NCBI RefSeq assembly: GCF_001540865.1
Contig: NC_033636.1
Location: 7,294,434-7,358,433 of the forward strand
Direction: 5' to 3'
From: Ananas comosus
Taxonomy: Eukaryota; Streptophyta; Magnoliopsida; Poales; Bromeliaceae
DNA length: 64,000 bases
Below the pieces are notes generated by a model that saw only the letters and a list, made by a program, of their open reading frames with translations, did no database searches and was not told the origin of the DNA. A program made the translations under genes and the position numbers. Shown piece after piece: positions 45,304-55,265 of this stretch. Position 1 is the first letter of the stretch. Each line of letters starts with the position of its first letter.

Positions 45304-45721
45304 TATATATATATATACTGAATAAAATATTTATACATACCGGCATGACAAAATTTATTAATACTATTATTCATACTTATTAGAGGAAAATACTATTTTT
45401 CCCTTAACAGTTTTTTTTGGTTTGTTCAATTTAATTTAAATTATTTTATTTAATAATTTAAATTTTTATTAACTTGTGAACGTGATTGTATCTCTTCTTT
45501 CTTAAACTGGTACGCAACGGTCCTTCCCGCGTCCAGCGATTCAAATTACCCGCCCTTTTCCCATCCACCCATCAAGCCATCCATTTCCATCAAGATTCCA
45601 TCTCAGCCGTCCATCACTCCCCCTCCTCTTCCTCCCCTTATCAACCCCTACCTCACACCCCCCACATCATCACCTCTACTTCACCAATGAGCTCATCAAT
45701 GCCCGAAACTCATTCGACCAA

Positions 45722-47707
45722 ATGCCCCAGAGAACAATTTCATCTTTCAACACCCTCGTCGCCTCCCACGGTCGCAGCGGCCGCGTACGCTCGGCGGTGG
45801 AGCTCCTCTCCCGGGCGATGTCTCGCGGGCTTCGGCCCAATTCGTTCACCTTCGCGCCCGTCGTATCATCTCTGCTTCTCGATCCCCACTGCGGAAACCA
45901 ACTCCATTGTTTGATCCTAAAGTCCGGTTTGATCCACTCCGATGCGTACGCGGCCACGGCTTTGTTGGGTTTCTTCGGACGGAGCCGGAGACTCGACGAT
46001 GCAGTCAAGCTGTTTGATGAAATGCCTGCTAAGACGGTGGTTACTTGGAATGTCGTGATCTCGATGTTTTCCCAAATGGGTTTTGTCACTGATTCGATGC
46101 GCTTCTTTAGGGAGCTAATGATGAGTGCGATCGGGTTGTCCGAGTGTTCGGTTCTGAGCATCTTGTCCGCTTTTCGCTCTTTAGATCGCGCACGGTCTGT
46201 AGACCAAGTTCGCGGGCTCACGATCAAAACCGCCTTGGATTCGTTCGTAGTCGTCACGAATTCTTTGCTAAATGCATATTGCAACTGCTGCGGAGTCCAT
46301 TCGGCCGTGAAGTTGTTCGACGAATTGGCGGTGAGAGACGCGGTTTCTTGGAACACCATGATAACGGCTTTTGCTAAGAGCAGTACGCCAGAGAAAGCTG
46401 TAGAGCTGTTCTTCGTGATGTCGTCGGAAGGGCTTTCTCTTACGGAAACGACGTTTACTTCTGTGCTAAATGCTTGTAGCGGTTTATGCGTACCCGAGTT
46501 TGGTAAGATCATCCATGCAAAAGCCGTCAAGCGCAATCTCCACACAAGCACTTTTGGGGGAAGTTCACTGATAGATTTCTACAGCAAGTGCTCTCTCCGA
46601 AACGATGCCCGCAAAGCGTTCGACGAAATTTCCGAGAAGAACATTGTCTCTTGGAATTCTCTACTTAATGTGTATTCCGATGAGGATTCATGTGCCTCCT
46701 TGGGTGTTTTAAAGGAGACGTTATGTTTTGGGTTCAAACCGAACGAGATCTCATTTTCTTCAGTGCTTAGGACCGCGTCATGTTTGGTCCTACGGCAGCT
46801 GCATTCGTTGGTAATAAGAATGGGTTATGATAACAATGACTATGTTTCGAGCGCAATCATAGCTTCATATGCTTCTAACGGAAACGACTCCGATGCATTG
46901 GCTTGTGGATCGGCGTTAGATTCGCAACTCTCTGTTGTCGCTACAAATGCTATAGCCGGTATCTATAATAGAAGCAGCAGGTTTCAAGAGTCAAAGGAGC
47001 TTCTCCTCCGTCTGGAAACTCCGGATGTGGTATCGTGGAATGTTCTACTAACTGCTTGCGCTCGTAACGGAGATTATGCTCAGGCATTCGACTTGTTCAA
47101 CCACATGCGAACTTTAGGGCACTCCGTCGATAAGTACACGGCCACCAGCCTATTGAGTATTTGTTCAAAGATTAACAACCTTAGTATGGGAAAGTCGCTC
47201 CACGGGCTATTGGTTAAGACCAATGCGGGATCTTCTGACACATTGGTCCACAATATATTGCTAGATATGTACGTGAAATGTGGTAGCTTGGAGTGCTGTG
47301 TGAAGGTGTTTGATGAAATGGACGAAAGGAACCTCATCTCTTGGACGGCCGTGATCTCGGGGTTGGGACTCCACGGGCGACCGCATGAGGCATTGATATG
47401 GTTTAAGAGGATGGAGGAAGAAGGATTTGTGCCGGATAATGTTGCTCTCTTAGCGGTGCTGTCGGCCTGTAGACATGGCGGGCTGGTGGAGGAAGGCCTG
47501 CGGTTGTTCGAATGCATGAAGGCTAAGTACCGGGTCGAGCCTGAGATGGATCACTATGTTTGTGTGGTGGACTTGCTGTGTAAATATGGGCGGCTTAGGG
47601 AAGCCGAACTTGTGATCGACGAAATGCCGTTCCAGCCGAATGCAGTTATATGGCGCATGTTCCTTCAAGGATGTAAGAGATATGGCGTCGAAGCAATTGG
47701 AGGATGA
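45722..47707 (+). CDS. Pentatricopeptide repeat protein (PLS type), resembles At3g58590
   Basis: An intronless frame of 661 residues is filled with PPR motifs. Examples are the recurring DAVKLFDEMPAKTVVTWNVV, DAVSWNTMITAFAK, NIVSWNSLLNVYSD, DVVSWNVLLTACARNGDYAQ, NLISWTAVISGLGLHG and VLSACRHGGLVEEGLRLF. It ends with EPEMDHYVCVVDLL, REAELVIDEMPFQPNAVIWR. The order and wording recall Arabidopsis At3g58590 (from memory, unchecked). PLS-type PPR proteins bind organelle RNA in plastids or mitochondria. The E region is cut short: the frame stops 12 residues after FLQGCKRYG, with no E+ or DYW part. Upstream the same frame stays open back to 45506 and is PPR-like just before the ATG (FTNELINARNSFDQ), yet has no ATG, so the true start is probably altered or lost. 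It converges with KDSB, about 590 bp between stop codons. Confidence 0.85.
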   Translation: MPQRTISSFNTLVASHGRSGRVRSAVELLSRAMSRGLRPNSFTFAPVVSSLLLDPHCGNQLHCLILKSGLIHSDAYAATALLGFFGRSRRLDDAVKLFDEMPAKTVVTWNVVISMFSQMGFVTDSMRFFRELMMSAIGLSECSVLSILSAFRSLDRARSVDQVRGLTIKTALDSFVVVTNSLLNAYCNCCGVHSAVKLFDELAVRDAVSWNTMITAFAKSSTPEKAVELFFVMSSEGLSLTETTFTSVLNACSGLCVPEFGKIIHAKAVKRNLHTSTFGGSSLIDFYSKCSLRNDARKAFDEISEKNIVSWNSLLNVYSDEDSCASLGVLKETLCFGFKPNEISFSSVLRTASCLVLRQLHSLVIRMGYDNNDYVSSAIIASYASNGNDSDALACGSALDSQLSVVATNAIAGIYNRSSRFQESKELLLRLETPDVVSWNVLLTACARNGDYAQAFDLFNHMRTLGHSVDKYTATSLLSICSKINNLSMGKSLHGLLVKTNAGSSDTLVHNILLDMYVKCGSLECCVKVFDEMDERNLISWTAVISGLGLHGRPHEALIWFKRMEEEGFVPDNVALLAVLSACRHGGLVEEGLRLFECMKAKYRVEPEMDHYVCVVDLLCKYGRLREAELVIDEMPFQPNAVIWRMFLQGCKRYGVEAIGG

Positions 47708-48299
47708 CCGGCATCTCGAGGAAAACTCGGTTGGATCACTTAAAGCTTATCAGCAGTTTGAATTGTTCGGGCCGAATACTTGAGACCCAAGTTCGGTCTT
47801 GAGTTTGAGAGGATCGTCAATGGCGACTTTGGCCTGGCATGAGCTTCTGCAGAAATGCTGTCTTGGATAGAGCTTTTCAAGAAGCACCAGCAGCTTTTGC
47901 ATTGAAATCGCATTTTCGACAGCGGCTTTAGTAAATGCTTTGGGGACAGGTAAATCTCACACAAATTTTATGATCATAAGATGAATCTAGAAATAATATG
48001 ATTGAGCTCGCAGAAGATTTTGTAATGAAAAATTCGAAAATAATTGTCCTTTGCACTGGTTGCTCTATTCATCCATCCAAATCAACATTTAGTTCATTCA
48101 CTTCTACAACATCTCTTTGACATAACTACTGATATTTCAGAATGTTTCACTTGTATCTGCAGGAAAATAGACTCTTCATTCAATTCATGAACAACAACAA
48201 CAACAACAACAACAACAATAGTGGAATATAGTTGACAATAAAACTAGGAATTACTCTCCCGCGATGTGCAAAATTTCTTGTGCTATTCTACTGCCTCTG
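47708..48299. other. Convergent 3' region of PPR and KDSB
   Basis: This holds the 3' untranslated sequence of both genes. A CAA/ACA-type microsatellite (AACAAC units) lies at 48190-48218. No further gene. Confidence 0.5.
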
Positions 48300-51200
48300 C
48301 TACTGAATGTTTCTTTCTCGCATCAGTGCTTCTATTTTCTCGACGTCCTCGGGTGTGTCGACGCCATGAGCATCATGATCAACTTTGATTACCTGAAAAA
48401 ATGTAATAAAGAGGAAAAAACTGACTTCATTCCATTCATCAAGTAGCATAAACTGCAAACAAATTTAGTATCATCCAACGGTACAAGCTTTATGACCAAG
48501 TTAATTGCAAGTGTAAGCTACATCATCATCTGTTCTATAGAAACACAAAAGTCACGCACAGAGATGGTTTCTATCCTTAGACCACTAGCTGTCACCACCA
48601 CTAATTATTTAAAATTAACTCTTCACTGTGACTACCGACCGTGCCTAGTGCAGTTAGCAGAGAACTTGATGATTGATAACTGCGGTCCCAAGTTCAAGCC
48701 TAATTTCTTTACATTTCTGGTCGAGTTCAATATCTGAAAAAAATGAATAAAGCGGATAGCTTGCTACCTTTCTCTAAAAAAGAAAAAAGGCATTACCAAG
48801 GTCCTTTTTTTTCACATTTGATCTCGTAAAAACCAAAAAAATCAAAGTGTAAATAAATAAGGACTTTGTGAGTATGAGATTTGGGCCCCAAAGTTACACA
48901 AGACAATGAGGGAAAGTAGATTCAACAAATTTAACGAAGGTGCTATATACATTTGCCCTGCTATACACAATAGAAGCTATAAACAAATTAAATTCATAAA
49001 ATAGGACATTTGGACCGACCAAAATAAAATTACTGATAGCAATGGAAAAAATAGATAAGGAAAAGACTTGCTTCTGGCCAATACTTTAATCATATAATGA
49101 AGTGTCTAGAATTACCTTCATCTTGTACCCATTCTCAAGAACTTTAAGTTGCTCCAGGTCTTCTTCTAGTTGCAGAGGAGTAGGCGGAAGTTGCGGATAT
49201 ATCTTTAGAAATTTGGTATCATAGCTCTGGACAGATATGACAAGATTTAAGTAGGAGATAATATCACAGCACAAATTTTTGATGCGATATATTAAATAAA
49301 CATCGGTATCCATGAGTACAAGAGATACCTGAATACCCAAATGAAGAAGGTACGGGAACTTAGGATTAACTTTCCCAGACCTGAAAGATTCCAACTAATG
49401 AAATATAACAAAATGAATGGTCAAAAGAACCTCATACATAAGAACGGAAAAGTAAGTAACCATCAGATACTCACTTGTTAAATGGGATTAGCCCCCTTGA
49501 GAAGTAAATTGCATACCCACTGTTGTTTATAACACACTTTACTCGATTCGGGTCAAATGCATCTTCAGGTTTCAGTGCAGTGACAGCTGTGCTGAAAACA
49601 GCATCAGGAGCTCCCTGCATCCCAAGACTATAACAACATTACGTGCCCCCCATAAAGTGAAAAAAAGAGTCACAACGTGTTGAATATAAATATTAAAAAC
49701 ACCGCTCTTAGGTAGCTTAAACTTTTAGAAAATAACGATTGTTTTATATAATTTAATACGACATGAGATCCTGAGTTCGGGTCCTGTCACACTCCTACTG
49801 GTATTTAATTTCCTCCTATATAATTCAAGCCCACATCTTGGGTTTATCAAAAAGTCTCGAGCCCAGACGTAAGGGGTAGTGCTGAATATAAATATTAAAA
49901 TACCGTTCTCTGGTATTTTAAGTTTTTGAGGAATAACAGTTGTTTCATATAAATTAACATAACGAATAATAAAGGGGAATGCAGGAGACCATAAGACTAA
50001 ACATAAAAATAGACAACATTCTAATATTCATTTTACTTGACAGAGAATCTTCTTGTACCAAGATTTGGAGAAGTTACTTGTAGAGAATACAAAATTAAGA
50101 TTTTTCACATAGATACAGGAATTTGGTTCTTGCTTACTTGACAGAGAATCTTCTTGTACCAAGATTTGGAGAAGTTACATGTAGAGTACAAAATTGAGTT
50201 TTTTCACATAGATACAGGAATTTGGTTCATGCCCTGGTGATTTCAAATAAACGGAAAGATCAAAAAATATTTGCCAGATTCAGCTAGCTCCAAAAAACCT
50301 AAGTGCTTCACCGGCCACAACCAACATCCTGTTGACTTATACCAAGAAAAAAAAAATCTCTATCTATCACATTGAAATAAATAGACAATTGTTGATTAGC
50401 TCATGCATAAGTACAACCTGCAATGCTCTGACAATACCATCTATAATCTCTGGTTCAATAAGTGGCTCATCTCCTTGAATATTGACAACAATATCATAAG
50501 TTTTGCCAAGTTTTTGCAGTGCTTCATTACAACGTTCAGTTCCTGGAAGTAGCCAAATTTCATCAGTGCATGTAAATATAAGCTCGGATGCTTTTGGACA
50601 ATTAATCTAAAAAGTGTAGGGCAAGACCATTTCTGCATGATTCTGATGTCATTATCACATCAGCTCCAAATCCTCTACAACATTCTGCAATTTTTTCATT
50701 ATCCGTCGCCACAACTGAGACAAGAACAGATAACTTAGTGAAACAATAAATATAATAAATAGATATAGTGGGAGGCTCTCTCACCAGGCATTACAACATC
50801 TACAATAACAACAAAACACATACAAACAAGATTACTGAATCATAAATTAGGTAAATGATCTTGTTACATGTATAATCTTTTCCAATTGTTCAGAAGGATG
50901 TAATACTTTTGGGACAACGAATAATCAGCCTGTAGAATAGCCATGGAATAAAGAAATGATTGACCAAGGGATTGCAAACTATAATTTCAAGTCTCAAAAT
51001 AATGATCAAAAGTTTCCAATGATTATGCCATCAATGTACAAGAAATATCTAGTTTCCCCATAATACTAATCGGCAAACTAATCAATAGTTATGTTAATTT
51101 AAACGAAGAGCTTAATTAGCTCAATATAAAAATTTCAGACTTCATCTCAATTATCATTCATAAACAGATAGCTGTGATAGACAGATAAACAGTCCAACTA

Positions 51201-53065
51201 ACAGTAATTCATAGTATCAAAAATTTAAAAAGCAAAAAAGAGAAAAAGAGACACAAAATCACCTTTCACTTACCAACATGGTCAAGAGTGGAAGCTAACT
51301 TGGCTCTCTCCCATGTTCTCTGTCAAATTAAATGAAGAGTAAGTGAAGTAGAGAAACTGCAGCCTATGTAACCAGAGAGCAAATGATATTACTACTACAA
51401 CAAAAATAACGACATGAATTATAAAGGGGTCCCACTAAAATAAGTAATGCATATTCCACCGCTAACATAGTGCGGCACCAACAAATCATTTCAAAATAAG
51501 TACTTCTAATTAGCAAATTGCCACATTATCAACACTCACATGATCAATCGGATCACATTGGACGTAAAAATAAAACAAGGTAAAAATGTACAGGGACCAT
51601 CTCAACCACAGGCCATATTGAAATAGAGCCCTTAACTAGTTTTCTTTTGATTGACAACTCGTCAACTTTTAAATCGTTTTAATTTATTTTCATCAAAAAA
51701 TTGGATCTTTTGGTAAATTCAATGGTAACTCGGTTAAATTTAACTATTGTAAGCACATTTTTAACTGATGGAACTACAAACAACTGGATCGAGGATCTCT
51801 GACAGAGAAGCTTGATTTCAAAGAAGCTTTCAAGCATCAAAATCTTTCCCACTTCGGGTGATGTATTAACTTCAAGGACATGAATGGCTTAGTCTTTGTT
51901 TCATCTTGTTTTGAGCTATCGATCCATTAATTTTAACAAATCCCAATTCCATAAAGAGGAACTACTCAGATCAAAACAATTAGAAACATAAAGTTTACAG
52001 GCCTATTTCAAAATGGCCTATAGTTAGAGCTAGGGCTATAGTTAGAGTTAGGGGGTGGAAACAGTTGAATACAGCCGAATTTTTGACAAAACTACAACCC
52101 CATCCATCTTATTCTTCGGATGCAAATTCGGATGCAGATATGGGTCGGATGCTAAAATTTCGTTACTATATCCGCTAAAAACGAATTCAGATTCAGATAT
52201 GAGCCGGATTTGTATTCGGATAAAATATATACTAGTATGTATATATAAATACGATCTAAACTTAGCGCAAATAAGACACATAATGCAGTTAAAGATTCAT
52301 ACTTGTGTTAAAATTTCGTATACCTATATTTTATTTAATAAAATTTAATATTTTAACAAATATAAATGCAATTTTAATATGAAATTTATTGTAGAATAAA
52401 TGAAGAACACAATAGAAAATCACTTTATCCCCCCACAATGTATATTAACATCTCGTATCACTTAGGGGTGAAGGTCGAATATGGTTGGATTTTTTAAGAA
52501 ATCATTTTCGCATCCATTTTTTTTTAAAAAAAATTCGGATGCGAGTCCGAATACGAACATGTGTCGAATGCTAAATTTTGACATCCATATTTGCATTCTA
52601 TCGAATCCGGGGTCAGATTCGATCAGAGTTTATCCTAACCACTTTCACCCCTAGTTAGAGTACATTATTACCATAAGAACAATGCAAATTCCTCAATTCC
52701 CACATCAAATAGTAGAAACGCCCTACTCTCAGCCGCGTCCCAGCATCTTAAACCCAGTTCGCAAAAAGACCTAGAAACAAGCTCAGATCTACGAGAATAG
52801 GCATGGGATTAGAGGAGGGTGCTACCTGGATCATGGGCTTGCCGAGGATGCGGACGAGGGGCTTGCCCTCGAAGCGCGAGGAGGCGAAGCGGGCCGGGAT
52901 GATCCCCACCACGCGCCTCCGGAGATTCCGCGACCGCCGGAGATAGAGCGCCGCCGCCGCGGCCGCCGCCGCCGCGCCGGCGAGGACGACCACGCCGTGC
53001 ACGATCCACGCCCTGCTCGTCTCCGATCCCGTCGAATCCGAGGACGACGAAGCGCAAATCGTCAT
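48300..53065 (-). CDS. KDSB: CMP-Kdo synthetase (3-deoxy-manno-octulosonate cytidylyltransferase)
   Basis: Eight exons join in phase to 297 residues: 52826-53065, 51274-51319, 50628-50714, 50418-50542, 49475-49614, 49329-49380, 49116-49226, 48300-48392; all introns are GT-AG. The enzyme couples Kdo to CMP, using CTP, so that Kdo can enter pectic rhamnogalacturonan II; the plant enzyme is known to be mitochondrial. Residues 21-42 (IVHGVVVLAG then Ala-rich) form one membrane segment. IIPARFASSRFEGKPL (55-70) is the nucleotide-binding signature, QGDEP (147-151) the core motif, and YLLHLGIQ and EEDLEQLKVLENG are also conserved. The C-terminus is DTPEDVEKIEALMRERNIQ. I chose MTICASSSS at 53065; an ATG six codons upstream (53083) lies just beside a GA tract and is less likely. 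The length matches the plant family. Exon 1 is GC-rich, the others are not. The protein looks intact. Confidence 0.93.
48641..48789 (+). mobile_element. tRNA-derived SINE in KDSB intron 7
   Basis: Box A ('tagtgcagttagcagagaac') and box B ('ccaagttcaagcctaat') are followed by a tail segment 'gcggatagcttgctaccttt' and an A-rich end. It lies antisense to KDSB between exons 7 and 8. The layout matches 28082-28250 and the tail resembles the 18-kb family. Confidence 0.6.
49690..49925 (+). repeat. SINE-like repeat in KDSB intron 4
   Basis: It contains a box-B-like 'ctgagttcgggtcctg' and is bracketed by two copies of 'ttgaatataaatattaaaa'-like sequence (about 49680 and 49883), each followed by a similar 'accg.tct..ggta' stretch. 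It might be a SINE with a long direct repeat, or a local duplication. Confidence 0.35.
50033..50229. repeat. Tandem duplication of about 100 bp in KDSB intron 4
   Basis: 'cttgacagagaatcttcttg' to 'acaggaatttggttc' occurs twice in direct order with a few differences (a small deletion near 'gtagag'). It stands between exons 5 and 4 and does not touch the splice sites. Confidence 0.7.
52049..52653. mobile_element. hAT-type MITE in KDSB intron 1, TSD GTTAGAGT
   Basis: It begins TAGGGGGTGGAAACAG and ends CACTTTCACCCCTA. The 8 bases GTTAGAGT stand on both sides (52041-52048, 52654-52661), the hAT signature. At about 52463 an internal 'taggggtgaaggtcgaat' looks like a second left end, so a shorter sister element may be nested or the end duplicated. 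It sits in the first and longest intron of KDSB. Confidence 0.8.
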
Positions 53066-53090
53066 GGCCACCACGGAGAGCAAGGGGGGG

Positions 53091-53091
<1 letters not shown>

Positions 53092-53123
<32 letters not shown>
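53092..53123. repeat. (GA)n tract just upstream of the KDSB start
   Basis: About 16 GA units lie 27 bases upstream of the KDSB ATG (CT on the coding strand), so probably in its 5' UTR. GAG repeats follow to 53150. GA/CT tracts at plant 5' ends are known binding places of BPC proteins; use here is inference. Confidence 0.6.
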
Positions 53124-53126
<3 letters not shown>

Positions 53127-53150
53127 GGAGGAGGAGGAAGAAGAAGAATT

Positions 53151-53439
53151 TAGAATTTATTTTTTCTTTTTCTTTTTCTTTTTCTTTTTATTTTTCTTTT
53201 TTTCCCCAACTGAGTCGGTGCAGGGTCTACAGTATCGTTCCGTTTGGGCCGTTTGGTTCGCCGTTCGCGGAAGCGACGGTAGGAAAATTACAAAAGTACA
53301 CCCAAAAAAAGGTGGATTTATACTTTACACTCCTCAATATTTTAATATTTTTTTTAATATATATATTTCTAATATAAAAACTAATTTGATAAAATAAACA
53401 TACAATCTTGACTCTTAGGCCGTTAGACGAAAGGTCATA
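53151..53439. other. 5' flank of KDSB
   Basis: A T/C-rich 'ttttctttttct' tract lies at 53160-53205, then mixed sequence with no clear TATA box. Short open frames here are composition effects. Confidence 0.3.
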
Positions 53440-53945
53440 AATTTAGAAATAATTGTTTATATACCCCTCACAAATTTCAAATTTATCTTTACTTTTTTTT
53501 ATTTTCAATATATTCCTAATATATTCTTTCGTTATTCAAAAACACCCGCAGTTACTACCCATTAAGTCATCTCGGATTAAACGTAAGTTAAATATTTACC
53601 AAAGTTTAAAAACAATTAAATTACCTTAACTTAAGGGCAAATAAAAAAAAATGATGATAGTAGAGGAATATATTTAAAAAGATCAAAAATTAAAATACTT
53701 CTCATTCTTATGTTTCTAACTTAAAAGCAAATAAGAAAAAGTTGATAATGATAGAAGGGTATATTTAAAAGGGTAAAATAGTAATTTTACAGAAATAACG
53801 GCTATTGCTAACAAAATTTAACTCCAATAATATATTTGAAATAATTTAGAATATAAAAAAATATATATTTTTAATATTAGCCTTCTAAGATGGGCATATC
53901 AGACAGTTGAAAATGTTTTAGGGGTATATAAGCAATTGCCCCAAT
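53440..53945. repeat. Inverted-repeat element, 'ggggcaattg' family
   Basis: The left end 'aattgtttatatacccctca' and the right end 'ggggtatataagcaattgcc' are inverted repeats. The interior has the family's duplicated 'agttgataatgatagaaggg' type units. It lies between KDSB and the TRF4/5-like gene. Confidence 0.55.
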
Positions 53946-55265
53946 TTAGGCTTTTTTTTTTGTGTCACGGTATTGCTCTTTTGAATATTTTTGGGGGACT
54001 ATTATGCAAACGAAAGAATTTACAGGAGTATAATGTACTCATACATAAGAAATTCTAATGTTTTCAAAGGATCAATTAAACATCAACTACAGGTAGGTGC
54101 GCCGATTAAATTATATAAAAATAAATTTTGCTATACAAACCCACGCAAATTTAATTCTACGAACACGGACAATTCGATTATTCGAAAGGTATAACATTTT
54201 TCATAAAAGTATTATAACCAAAAAATAATAATTGTTTAGTACAGTAAACAATTTATTTTACAAGCAGCTGTGGTGGTGACAGCTTATTTTAAAAACGTCT
54301 AAAACTTTGTAATTTTGACGTAAAGCAATATTAGCTCCCAGGCCGTTTAAAATACAAAACAAAAAAGAAGAACAAGAATTGAAGGATCACTAAACAGTAT
54401 AAAAATAAGTTATTTTTAAATAAAGTAACTTTGCATTGAGACAGATCAATTCTAGAGCTTAAAAAAAATATATACTCTAATATTTGAACATAACCATAAC
54501 AAGCCCCAAAAATACACTTTTAAAGACTATTGTTGGCATATGCTAAACACAAAATTAAACTGAAATCAGTACACAGATTAGCAACTGATGTTAGAAGAAA
54601 ATGACAAAAATCCATACTCATTGCACTTTTCAAATAGAACAAGCCCTGTAACAATATCAACTTCAAATCCCATTTTTTCGAGGTAAGTTGCATGGGCCAT
54701 ATTCTTGCATCAGTTGTTTCAGGGCACATAGATTGCAATAGAAAAATACATAACACAGAAATGATAAATTGATAGAGAGACAATAGAGCGTAAAAATGCA
54801 GCAATTAAAACAGAAAATGGTACAACAGCCAATGCTAAAATTGATGCATTACCTAGTAGCATACTTGAAATGAAATCGAATCACCTTCTTCGAGGGATTA
54901 AGGGAAACAGAATTTCAAGATTGCATTTCCTCTTCCATCACCAAAGGAAGAGAACACCATTTTGAGTGCAGTATATATTCTAACTAAATATAAATTAAAA
55001 AAATGTCTAAAATACAATGAATATGTCACAGCCTTTACATAATGTTGCTGCGACCACCGGAATACAGTGAGCGACAACTATGTTCACGCAGCAGCATATC
55101 AGTTTGATTGACATGGCAAAGACCACCTGCGATGTTCTTCAGCTCTCTCAACTACTGTCATTGCCAAGCCCGCAAGGTGATGCTTCTGCATCATCTTTTA
55201 ACCATTGTTTGCAGGGCCTACGAGATTATGCGCATAAAAGCAAGAAATTAATCACATAGCATTAC
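53946..55265. other. Region 3' of the TRF4/5-like gene
   Basis: On the minus strand it looks transcribed rather than repetitive. It has a strong donor at the end of exon 13 (GTGAGT), possible acceptors at about 55218, an AG/GTAATG donor near 54850, and a coding-like stretch at about 54590-54705 (MAHATYLEKMGFEVDIVTGL on the minus strand). It may hold alternative 3' exons or a long 3' UTR. No independent gene can be proved. Confidence 0.35.

Noticed and set aside
45722..46551. Minus-strand frame of 291 residues (45676-46551) opposite the PPR gene
   Set aside because: The plus strand has clear PPR motifs throughout, and the minus frame has none.
48300..53065. Bacterial origin or recent transfer of the Kdo gene because the pathway is bacterial
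   Set aside because: Plants have their own Kdo pathway. The gene has eight phased exons and a plant-type N-terminal anchor.
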